A DNA stretch of 64,000 bases from Entoloma clypeatum (lineage: Eukaryota > Basidiomycota > Agaricomycetes > Agaricales > Entolomataceae). Shown here piece after piece: positions 35,301-45,688 of the stretch. Location of the stretch: the NCBI GenBank assembly GCA_963565915.1, contig OY751493.1, positions 4,526,001 to 4,590,000 on the forward strand, given 5' to 3'. The position numbers and the translations under genes are program-made. Below the pieces are notes generated by a model. That model did not search any database. It was not told where the DNA came from and saw only the letters and a list, made by a program, of their open reading frames with translations. How positions within the stretch are numbered: position 1 is the first letter of the stretch; every line of letters begins with the position of its first letter.

Positions 35301-36330
35301 TTTTCAACTCGGTGTAACTTGAGGTACGTTATTTTTGGTGGAACTCCCTATTTTTACATGGTTTTGTGGACCTTATCATGGATGCCAACGATGAGTGCAA
35401 GACCCGTCGACATCCCCGAATGAAGGTGATGCCACTCCGCACTCTCTCATTTTCTTTCGTTGCTCTTCTGACGACGCGGGTTACTCAGAGGATTCCAAAC
35501 TCAAGGCAGTCGTTCCAACAAGTTGGTCCTCTGATGATCGCCGTTGGTATGCGTGATACTGTGCTATCCTGTTTCCGGTGAGTCCACAGCTTCCCGAGTC
35601 TTCAATCAAGAAATTGTACTAGAAATGAACTGTTATCAGCACTGTTGACGCCAGCGGACATTGGCTTTCCCAGGAATTCATCGCCCCCTGCGCTAAACCA
35701 TCTACACGATGTATCTTTTATTCGTCTCCGTCACGGTCCATCCTGGAGTCATCCATAGTCTGAATGGTGGGAATATGTCACACCTATGGCAGACAATGAT
35801 GCTTACCAGAGTTTGAACAGGATTCAGACCGCAATAACTGGATGATATGTCACAACCGGTGGCAACCTACCAGTATGGGGAGACACGATGTCCTGCAGTG
35901 TCCGAACGAGCGTTCGAATTCGCAAGTATGCGCACACCGTCGCTCAACGGCGTTTGCTCATCTACAGGCACCGGACTCCATTACCGTCATTGTTCGTCAG
36001 AAGGCCATAGTTGTCATGGCGGATGTCGTTTGTTGCTGAGATCCCCGTCGGATGATAGGCTTAATAGAAGCTACCAAGCTTCTGTCATGTTCTGTCAAAC
36101 GCCGATCACCCTCTTCATTCTGTGTGTGTTCAACGAGGCCGTGTATATTGTAGAGAAAAAAATGCTGTATTCCTTTGAGAAATAGGAATTGAACGCCTCC
36201 TGCTTTGAGTGTGAGGAAAGGATGACGTCGGCCGGGTGGGGCCGAGCCGATCGCAAGCTGCCTTGTTTGGGCTGGAATTGCCTGTATTTGGAATGTGAAC
36301 AGGTTTGCATTTCACAGAAGGATGTCAACT
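32392..36330. other. 3.9-kb stretch without a supported gene
   Basis: The 3' UTR of paralogue A, then sequence with only short frames. 35090-35310 has a somewhat GC-rich patch on the minus strand (MKTGQHRVIWSVTSTLRQKN) with no family match. No TIRs, LTRs or long repeats were seen by eye. Confidence 0.5.
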
Positions 36331-36336
36331 GGAGGA

Positions 36337-36344
36337 TATAAAAA
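36337..36344 (+). promoter_or_regulatory. TATA box of the Pumilio-family gene
   Basis: TATAAAAA in GGATATAAAAATTCG, 58 bp upstream of the ATG at 36402. Confidence 0.5.
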
Positions 36345-36401
36345 TTCGATTTGGTGGGGGTCCTCTCTTTCGTCTCGACCACGACCACCTCCCTCCCTCC
36401 C

Positions 36402-39093
36402 ATGCACCCCTCCGACAGCGCCCAGTCTCTCCCTCCTCACGATCCTCCTCGATCTCGACAGGCTCTCGGCGTTGCCGCGTCCATCTGGGCCCCTCAGCCA
36501 CAGCCGTCAGAGACGACGTGGCCCAAGACTCTCGATTCTTTTTCTCGGGTGGCCGAAAGGGAGTTCGACCTGCGGTCTCGCTTTGAGCCCGTCGTTCGTC
36601 GGGAGGATGTCTTTGGGCCTGTGCCGGCTGCTCCAAGTCGTTCCAGGGACGTTGGCGCCATCGGTGACGGCAGGAAGAAAAATAGCCCCATCTTTGACGA
36701 TAGTGTATGCGATTTCGAGCATATATGCGCATATTCACTTGCTCATGACGGTTTTTGCAGCACGTCGAGCAGCTGCTTCGCACCCTGGACCTCAACTCGC
36801 CCCTGGTAAAAAAGCCGACTCTGAATCTCAACACGTCGCCCAGCTCTCCAGATTTCTCGCCTGCGTCGGCGACGTCGTCTCTGATGACGCCGACGGATCT
36901 TTCGCCGTCTACACGCTCTTTTGATCCTAAACTGCCCTCTCCTTACGATTTTGGTCACTCTCTTCCTTATCTACAGCAATCTTCCCTGCTTTTCGATCAA
37001 CACTCCCCTGCTCGCATCCAAGAAGGCTTATTTTCCCACTCGCCCACCTACCGGTCCGCTCAATCCGCCGTCCAGGCCCCTTCCTTCACCTTCTTCGAGC
37101 CTTTTTCCGACGTGCCGGCGCCGGCTCCCGCTTATCACCCCCATCCTCTTCACCAACACCTTCCTTCCGCTGCTGCGCCTATCCAGAGGGCGATCTATAG
37201 CTCCAGCTCTCCCCCGGCTCCCCTTCGGCGCATAGATCCTAACAGGTCGCTACCGCCTGTCGACTGGCGTGGACAGGGCGTCCTCCAACAGCCTACTACC
37301 ATGCAGTCCGGTGAATGGCTTTTGCCCGAAGACAAATTCAAGTACAACATTGGCGTCCCTGGCCATCAAGAGCCGCTGCGAGGCTCCTTTGTCTTTCAAC
37401 AGCCACATATACTATCGCAAGGGCCAACGCACGGCCATGAAGTACGTTCTAGTCATCATCTCGCGAATAATGCAACTTATATGCGCATATAGCCTATCAA
37501 TTTTCTTTCTCTCCTTCATCCTTCATCCTCTCCTCCCTATCATGTCTTCGTGGAACGCATCATCAAGTCCTCGGACCAGCAAGCGTCCATCTTCCTGCAA
37601 CAAAAGCTCAAGGTCGCCGATGTTGAAGAGCGAGGCAAGATTGTCGATGCTATATGCGCCCGCGGATTTGAGATGATGGCTCATCGGTATGCCGGCTTGT
37701 CCTCTAACGCCACACCATCGCTGATGCTTTGTCTCTACCTAAGCTTTGGGAACTGGGCAGTCCAGAGATGCCTTGAAGCTGCTTCAAATCCCGAGGAACG
37801 CCGGAAGATCATTGGCTGTATGCGGTCAGTTGGCATCTATCTTTCGCCGAATATATTCTGATCACCCTACCTTATAGTGGCCGCGTCGTTGAGCTCGCTA
37901 CCAACTGTTATGGATGCCACGTGCTTCAAAAAGCCCTTGATTGCGAAGAAGACATCAGGCTCCTGATTGTCTCTGAGCTTCTTCTCGGTGACCCTGCACA
38001 GACGCTGGTAAACAAGCATGCATCGCATGTCTGGAGCAAGGTCAGAGCCTCCTTCGATCATCTCTCACATATTGACTTAGATATTGCCATAGATAATGGA
38101 GCTTTCGTGGACGCCGCCTGCACCTCCAATCTTTGCGTAGTAAGTGCAATTTATCTTGTCAAATGTTGTCATGCTCATGCTCAAGTGTTTCCTAGCGTCA
38201 ACAAATCGCTCAAGGGTAAATGGGTGTCTCTTGCGTGCCATGAGACTGGATCGTTGGTTGTTCAGGTTCGTACTTGCCATAACTCGCGGCTCAATCAATG
38301 TTGAAGATTCTGGTAGCATGCATTCGAGAACCTAGAAGCCGAGGCGAAAGACGGAATCGTGGATGAGCTCATCGGACACGGTGCAGCCGTGTTTGCAGAC
38401 GTCGTGAAGAATCAGTGGGGCTCATATTGTATCCAGCACAGTAAGTTCTGATCGGCTTCGCCTCCTTCATCCCACTGAACGCATCTCAGTCCTTGAACAC
38501 GGATCCGAAAGGCATCGTGATATGACACTTCAACATCTCCTTGAAGGTCTCCTGGAGTTCGCCACCCATGAGCAAGGAGCCAAATCCGTCACCAAGGCGC
38601 TTAAGGAAGGCGGGAAGCCAACGCTCGATAAGATCGTGGAGAGGATGTGTGAGCCTGCAAAGGGGTACGTTTGTCCGATCCTTTGAAGGAGGCAGGGTGA
38701 GTATGAAACGATGCTTAGATCGCGGAGAGCCATGATCGTTGACTTGGCGCTGTCGGTGACGGGAAGCCAGCTTATTGCAAGTGTCTTGCCTACGGTATGC
38801 CGCTCTGTTTCTCCTTTGAGGGTAATAACTCCAACCTCGTGCGATTCCAGGTCGACAAGGATCAGCGCGCCCTCCTCTACGATTGCATCAGAGGACATAT
38901 TGTTACTTTGCGCGGGTGCAAGACTGGTTCGAAAGTTATCTGGCTCTTGTACGTGCCCTATTCATCTTTCAAGTCACGAATTCTTCTCATCATGCTTCCA
39001 ATCTTCTACAGTGATAGAATGGTGCGTACCGCTATGAACTACGAATTCTTCGAGGTTGATTTCGGATTGTAGCGCGCATATTACGGTTATTAA
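36402..39093 (+). CDS. Pumilio/PUF-family RNA-binding protein (680 aa)
   Basis: Thirteen exons: 36402-36704, 36761-37441, 37493-37686, 37744-37824, 37878-38040, 38093-38139, 38196-38265, 38317-38440, 38490-38664, 38719-38794, 38851-38948, 39012-39021, 39073-39093. All joins use GT-AG and keep frame (2,043 nt). The N-terminal ~325 residues are Pro/Ser/Gln-rich and disordered, with a short helix HVEQLLRTLDL. The PUF repeat array fills the C-terminal half: VFVERIIKSSDQQASIFLQQ, FGNWAVQRCLEAA, CYGCHVLQKALDCEEDIRLL, NKHASHVWSK, CHETGSLVVQHAFENL, NQWGSYCIQHILEHG, EQGAKSVTKALKEG and TGSQLIASVLPT. Such proteins bind 3' UTR motifs and repress or localise mRNAs. The N/GNWxxQ and GSxxVQ recognition triplets are intact. 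A 10-nt penultimate exon (T GAT AGA ATG) and a 21-nt last exon (RAYYGY) are notable. Skipping the last splice gives an alternative C-terminus, VRTAMNYEFFEVDFGL. Confidence 0.92.
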
Positions 39094-40018
39094 AGCTCTA
39101 ATCTTGCATTCAGTATCGCCATCCTATTGTGGGTACTACTCGTCTTTCCCCCCTCCTGTCCTGACCCTGCATTCCCTTGCAGCCATAGAATGGTTTGGCT
39201 GCTTTGTTGCGTGGTTGTCCGCGAAGCTGATTTATTCTGCATTTGTTATCGCACCCTTGAATACTCAACCTTTTCCACTCAAGTCATCCTCACCGACAAT
39301 CTCAAAATCATGGTGTCGCGGACCTCATCTCATATTGATCATCACCAGTCTCAATCATATGCGTCAAAACCAACATGCCCCGATCATAGACATATTCAAC
39401 AAATCTCAATACCGGAGCTCGATTTTTATTCATCGCCATCATCATCCACAATCATAGATTCCCTCGCATCCACACTCAAGAATGCCCATGATCCGATTGC
39501 ATCGCAAAATACTCCGATCTTCAGAAAGCCCAGATAAAAAGATTCGACGACCCACGAATCGAAACCCTGGTTCGCCGACCCATGTTGCTGTGTTGGCACC
39601 TTGTTGTATTTTCCCCATACTGTTTTTCTTTTGCTGTCGTTTGGTCACCCTGTTTTTACTCGCCCCATGATTTGTCAGAACTTTCATCTTGTACTGCATA
39701 TTCGCCTCATGGCATTCTTTGTTTCTTTCTTAGCTATCACAACATATGTCATCTCTGTTCCATCCGCCACTGGGCGTACATAACTTGGCAACCGTCACCT
39801 TGGTGCTTTGCAATTGTCGAAGGCTCGTTTAGTTTGTTACGCATTTCGGACGTTGGTTGATTTTCTATATATCATATCGCATTCATACATACGCAGTACA
39901 TACATCCATAGATATTATACATATGACCTACGACCATGTAAAACCGAAAAAGATTGTAGTACATGACGCACCCTTTTGATGGTGGCCGGCTATGATACCA
40001 GTGTGGGGAATTGGTATT
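39094..40018. other. 3' UTR and intergenic
   Basis: AT-rich region downstream of the PUF gene. No supported coding sequence. Confidence 0.5.
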
Positions 40019-40125
40019 AGAGGTTATTTGCACTTCCTTTCAAAATCGTGTTGACCCTTTTTGAAAGGGTGAGCAGCCCATCAGATCCCGGACAAATTGA
40101 TTTGACGAAGTTGCAAATAACCTCT
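40019..40125. mobile_element. 107-bp MITE-like element
   Basis: Perfect 14-bp terminal inverted repeats AGAGGTTATTTGCA (40019-40032) and TGCAAATAACCTCT (40112-40125) are flanked by the trinucleotide ATT on both sides (40016-40018, 40126-40128), a possible target duplication. The centre is itself near-palindromic (CCCTTTTTGAAAGGG). It is non-coding and would need a transposase in trans. Confidence 0.65.
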
Positions 40126-40208
40126 ATTGCTTGAAGCTCGATCTTTGTAGCAATTCAAGGTACATGCGAAACGTGCTTTGAACGGTCTTGACAGTGGCAG
40201 ATGGTAAG

Positions 40209-40830
40209 TTGAGTCCGACTCGGAGTCGGAGAAGCTTACAGTCGTGGCAGATATGGACGGCTCCTGGGACGCGTCTTTTCCTCACATCTCTCAATCGGAA
40301 ATGCTCAGCTGATTCATCATAGTGAACGCTCCGGTCCGAGCCAAAGGTACCTCGGTGAGTCTTTTTGTCAGTTCCGAGTCGGAAAGCAGGTCACGCATCA
40401 AGTTCCTCCAATCGTGTCGTCTGCCGATATACCTCGATACTACTTACGACAACGGCAATGATGATCATGAAGACATGCAGCGGGAAACATCCAAGTCTTT
40501 CTTCATTTCCGACTCGGACCGGATGATCAGTACTCACAATTTGAACGACGAAGCGCCTTTAGAACGCCTTTCAGAAAGGCCGCCTTCCCTTCAGATGATT
40601 TTACGACCTCAAGAACGCGCCTGGCACAATTTTCCCCCGTCTTCTGCCACTTTCCGAGTCGGAGAGAGACTAAACAATGACGGCTTGTCGGACCGAAGTT
40701 GGCCGTTTTGCGATTCAATGCCATTCCTCCAGATCATACAGCCTCAATAGGTGATCTATGATTCGGGTGGTGATGCCAGTGAACAATCCCGCCCAGGAAA
40801 AAGAGTTTAGGTCCGAGTCGGAAAGGTGTG
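40209..40830. promoter_or_regulatory. Cluster of CCGANTCGG palindromes
   Basis: The 9-mer CCGA-N-TCGG occurs at about 40211, 40374, 40509, 40652 and 40813, usually extended to TCCGANTCGGA. Zn2Cys6 fungal regulators bind pairs of CGG triplets, so this could be a set of binding sites (inference). The adjacent frames (40322-40750 plus, 40734-41081 minus) show no recognised protein. It could equally be a remnant of a short repeat family. Confidence 0.45.
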
Positions 40831-41289
40831 GTTGCAACGACTGTTTGGTCGTCTTTCACCCCAATTTGGATGGCGCTGCTCTGAACTTGCCAGGGCACTT
40901 GAGCTGCTACCGTCACTTTCTCGTGGGAGGCATCAGCTTCTTTGATGGTTTCTCTCTTGATCATAGATGAGCACTCCCGAATTCTGGAATATGAACGCGC
41001 CAGTGGTAATTTCCTCGACGGTGGCGGCAGTTTCTCTCCTGCAACCGATTCCAGGGTTACAAATGTGCACATTGTCGTCATTGATTCCCAGTGATGGGGC
41101 CTTGGCTGGCACGACCCTGTTTATCCTCTCAAAATAACACGATAAATGCAGATCATGTGTATCATCATGCACAGGTTTTGATCGTTTGCACGAAGGCTTC
41201 AAGCATCTGGACCGCGCAGAGACGGTGGCCGCCATACGAATGGCAGAGCAACGGGAAACGGGGCGTCGGGTGAACAAGAGAGAATTACT

Positions 41290-42220
41290 CATGTGGAATT
41301 CTTTCGTTTCGAGCACTAGGGTCAGGTAACGTTGGGATCCACAAAGACATCCCTGGATGGATGAGGGATCGGGTTCCCTTCGGCATTCCCGGGTTCGAAA
41401 GGAAGAATCCGAGCACCCAATTGAAATTGCGGCTTCCTCCATCCCATCTTCTTGGCCCGTCGCCCTGAGGTTCATCACGGATTCATTCAAGTACGCCGTT
41501 TTAATCTCCTCGGCCGTGTGCATGTCTTATTCTGGGAGATCATCTCTTTTCCCTGCCGGAAACGAAGGCTACTTCTGTAGATCTGCGCATGCTCCATGCA
41601 GTCATTTACTGAACGAGGAACATACCAAGCGCGCCGGGAGCGAGACTGATTCATGCCCCGGCGCTGCGTGCTCTCAGGCTTGTATAGACGGAGGAGGAGC
41701 TGGCTGTGGTCATCACCGCTTTCTGAAACGCCGCGATGTACATTGCCCACGGAGTTTACTATGGGGTCCAGCACGCACACTTGAGTCCCCTTCAGTTTCT
41801 GACCAATTTTGTGCGACTCCATCACCAATCCGTTATCTAAACCAGGGTCCTTGCTGACGGCTGTCCCCAAACCTCCTGGACCTTCCTCATCGATCGGGCC
41901 CCGAGTCGTCTCGTTTTCGTGCGGTCGCAATCATCCAGAAGCAGAATGTTTGCCAGGACAATTTGTTGATGCTGCAAGAGTTCGCCGTGTGTCTTCCCTA
42001 TCGCCGCGCCTTTTACCCATTTGGATGGCCCATCCTCATCGTCTCGCTCCGAAATGCTCGGGATATCCCTCCCAATCCTGTTTCCTGTGCCCACCCCGTT
42101 GCCAACTCGGTAATGAAATCTGTGAGTGTGGTAGTTGGCGCCACTGATATAAAATGCCCCGCTAAACAAAGCATTTTGATCTTGGGAAACGGCGATGATG
42201 GTGATAATGAACACCGTCAT
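41290..42220 (-). pseudogene. Unidentified coding relic, minus strand
   Basis: Blocks with coding character in differing frames: about 42050-41880 (DGPSKWVKGAAIGKTHGELL, QHQQIVLANILLLDDCDRTK), 41870-41730 (SKDPGLDNGLVMESHKIGQK, LKGTQVCVLDPIVNSVGNV) and weaker sequence below. The first two could be joined by an intron or be frameshifted. The family is not recognised. Confidence 0.35.
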
Positions 42221-42983
42221 GATTTATTCACACACTCTCTGGACAACAACCAACATGGCTGGACGTAAGTATCCAACAGCCTCATCCACATTTCTGCAGC
42301 GAAAATGATTTCAACATGGCATCAGATCGTGAATGGGACTTCGGCTATGCGTCTTTCGCATTCCGCGAAGGTTTCAATCTTGTAGTCGATCCTTTATTCT
42401 GATCCAGCCCTTCAGAATCGGACCTCCAGGCCATTTACTTATTATCCAGGTAGCCTATTTTTGGGGATGGCTCAACATGAGGTGCTCAGGTGTCTGAATT
42501 AAATTATGAAGGAAATGGTACTATTGTAATTTGGACACCTCCCAACATCCGTTGATACTGATTGGGGGAACGGCTTCTCACTGTCAGAGGTGCGCTTGGG
42601 TTTTGAACTTTAAAAATGCACTCGCGGTAAGTTCTTTCCAAACTAGAAACAGAATTGCAAGATAAATGGGTCAAGGGGCCAGTGACGACACTTCTGTGGG
42701 GGCAATTGGCATGATCATGATGAATTGTTCAAGAGACCAACTCATCCTAACATGGACCACCAAATCGGCATCAAGGGGCGAACGAGTTACGTACCAACGG
42801 GCAAACCAGTTGAGGCCTTTGAGGGGCATCTCGGTACGGATCTGAGATTCAGGTCGATCATTGTCAGATCGGGGTCTGCCGTGTACGTGCACCGTCCTCG
42901 CGGGCCTGGCGGTGGTCCGGACTCTAAATTGCAAAATTATATGTAGGACGACATGACGGCACGTATACTCTGGCTTTGCTCTC
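42221..42983. other. Intergenic, nothing recognised
   Basis: Upstream region of F-box paralogue B; only short frames. Confidence 0.5.
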
Positions 42984-45688
42984 ATGCAGTTGCTTCAAAT
43001 CTCTAGATTAACCGATCTTCCCTTTGAAGTCCTCGACGCTATTGCTTTCGAGCTCGCCGCCCTCCAACCTTTGGGGCCGCCGTACATCTTGCTGCCGCTC
43101 CTAACGACATGTGTCTGCATCTACAACGCCATATCTCCGAGGAAGAACCCAGGTTTATGGGCCAAGCTTTTCCGATTCAAATTCGATGTAGGGGCTGTCG
43201 AAAGGAGGGCGTTCGTACCTACGCAGGAGCAGTGTGTCGAACAACTAATTAGATACTGCCACGCGCTGCACGTCTTGCGCTCCGGAAACCGCTTCCAGGA
43301 ATTCGACAGTTTCGTGATCGAGGGCGAAGGCATGCCGTTGGACGAGGCATTGATGGTCGCACTGATCATGATGTTGGAAGACGACGGGAGAAACGTGAGG
43401 CAGCTGTGTAGGTGGGCACACGCTGACTTGCTGGTGGATAACCTCGTGCGTCACCGCATGTTCGACGAACGCCACTCCAACCACGGATGGCCAGTCGAGA
43501 ATGAACGGAATGCATGCGCCCTGTGGCTCATGTGGCTGTTCACATCGGAGGGTGAGTAATGCGTCGCCCCCCCTTGCATTTTTCAATTACTTACTCACTC
43601 TCCTTTGGACAGAACGCCTATGCAATGAAACCCAAGCCGACCGTGACAAACTCACCACCCTTCTCCTCCCTTTCGCAACCTTTCCTTACCGCTATCCCAT
43701 CTCCGAAGCACCCCCACATCATTTTTATCTTCCCTTTTCCTTCGACGACAATAATGTTCTCACACCCACTGCTACCCCTATCTCAGCCATGCACGGCCCG
43801 CACCCCGTATGGCCGCCACGCAACCGCGCGATATGCGAGGTACACTACGCGTCTCGTCCCAGACTCCATACTCCCCTCGTCGCGCAGGCGGCGCGTCTGC
43901 TGCTCTTTTCTCGGCTGGAGATGACGCCGCTTGCGACGCCACCCCATCTGGCAAGGGATAGGGAGGAGCTGGCGAAAAAGAGGACGCAAAGCAAGGAGCA
44001 GGATGAGGAGGAAGAGTTGATAATTGATGTGACGCGGCAGGACATGGAGGAGTTCAACTGGGGCTGGACAGCAAGGTATCCTCTGAAAACAGGTGTCGAG
44101 GGATCGGGGGGTGGAGCAGATACATGGTGCGGGTGGGGTGCACGTGGCACCAACCCATTCGATTATCGCTTCCTCCCTTTGTCTAATCCGCCGTGTGCTC
44201 CCGTCCTGGCGCCTGGAGAGGAAGATGATGAATTTCTTGATCCAACATATACCCCTCACCCGAGGTGGATCGGTAAGGCACCCCAGACGTCGATTTATTC
44301 TGGAGCGGGGGCGAAGACCAAGAGTGCCCTTTGGGACGCCGACTGGTGGCGCTTGAGGCTCTGCGGAGACCCAGAGATCATGAGTCCGAGAGTAGCATAT
44401 GGGAAGGTGTACGAGCCTAATTGTATGGATGGGTTCTGGCAGGGAAAGATGTTGGTAAGTCGTATGAGGTTATGGCGTGCTTCGAGTTCTCTTTCCTCTC
44501 GTCGTCGCCTGAAGTCTCCCGTACTGTCTTTATCATCGTTGTTGACCACGCTCTCAGGTTCCGAACGAACGGGCCCTCCAAAACCTACTCATGGACCTGC
44601 ACTTCCCCGGCGCAGAGGCGTTCGAACAGGCTGGGGAGAACCATTCAGTGCAACCATTCTACGTTCAGTTCAGAGAAGCGCATTCCGTTGTCGGTTTTGG
44701 TGCTTCCTCTCCGTCGTCACTTTTCTCCAACAAGACCGACGAACTCTCACGTACTACCCAACGGGGCGGCCACAATACGAACAATGCCTGGTTTGAAGGG
44801 GAGCCCGGGAGCACGCGATTCCACATTCGACAGGCCCTTCCTGGCGAAGTCCCCCCCTGTCAGCGCGATCAGGACGAGGATCTGGCCCTCCAAAGCCACG
44901 GTGAGGTGGTAGAGATTGAGAGTACAGATATTGAAGCGGTGGTGAGAAGAAGGAAGGTCGTTCCCTGTGGCCAACGCCGAGAATCTCGTCTTCTTGGTAA
45001 CGATGCGGAGAAGGAGGGAGAGCAGGAGGAATGGAGAGGATATGTGCACGACAAGGAGCAATGCGAAGAATGCAAAGGACGTGCGAGGATACGTCGAAGA
45101 CTCGAAAGAGAGGCGGAAGAAGAACGCGAGCAGCTCGAACTCGAGGAAGAGGTACTATTTGCCTCCATCGGGCTTGGTTTCTCCCCTTCGACGCCTCAAG
45201 ACGAAACGGACGCGTATGAAACAGAGTCAGCAACCTCTTACACCACCTTCCTGGACGAGCTCGAACCTTCTTCATCCTCTTATGTCGATGACGACGCTGA
45301 GGAATATGAAGACAGCAGCATGCCTTGTTACCCAGAGACACCACGCACACACGACCGCTCGCGCCTCGCCCACGGCACATGTAACGGTATCAAAGAAATA
45401 TTCCTCATCGGGGAAACAGATGGTCGACACCGCGATGCGTGGGGCGGGTACGAGTTTTACGGCCGCGTACGCGCATGGGACGGCTTGATCGGTGTGCTTA
45501 GGCGACCAAAACGCAGGGCGGCGGGTGGTGGGTTCGAAATTGGTGAGGGAGGAGTCAGGGGAAACCTAATCTTTTACGGGTATTTGGTGGGAGGCGAGAA
45601 CTGGGTTGGGAGCTGGAAGTACGCCGGGGTGGATAGTGGGGTTGTCGGGTATGAAGGGGCGTTTGTGATGAGTCGGAGGTTAGATTGA
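42984..45688 (+). CDS. F-box protein, paralogue B (846 aa)
   Basis: Three exons: 42984-43551, 43613-44454, 44558-45688 (introns 61 and 103 bp), with both intron positions and phases as in paralogue A at 29759. F-box-like N-terminus: RLTDLPFEVLDAIAFELAAL ... LLPLLTTCVCIYNAISP ... LWAKLFRFKFD. Shared blocks: WPVENERNACALWLMWLF, HGPHPVWPPRNRAICEVHY, RQDMEEFNWGWTARYP, SALWDADWWRLRLCGDPEIM, a coiled-coil-like charged stretch (RRRLEREAEEEREQLELEEE) and the C-terminal DGRHRDAWGGYEFYGRVRAW, DGLIGVLRRP, FYGYLVGGENWVGSWK. A Cys pair (CEEC, near 45062) aligns with the CPVC of A. Probable SCF substrate receptor with diverged acidic linkers. The two genes sit 10.6 kb apart around the PUF gene, so they arose by segmental duplication. 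Confidence 0.86.

Noticed and set aside
44295..45380. Minus-strand frames across F-box paralogue B (up to 208 aa)
   Set aside because: Shadows of the plus-strand exons; no conservation with the equivalent strand of paralogue A.
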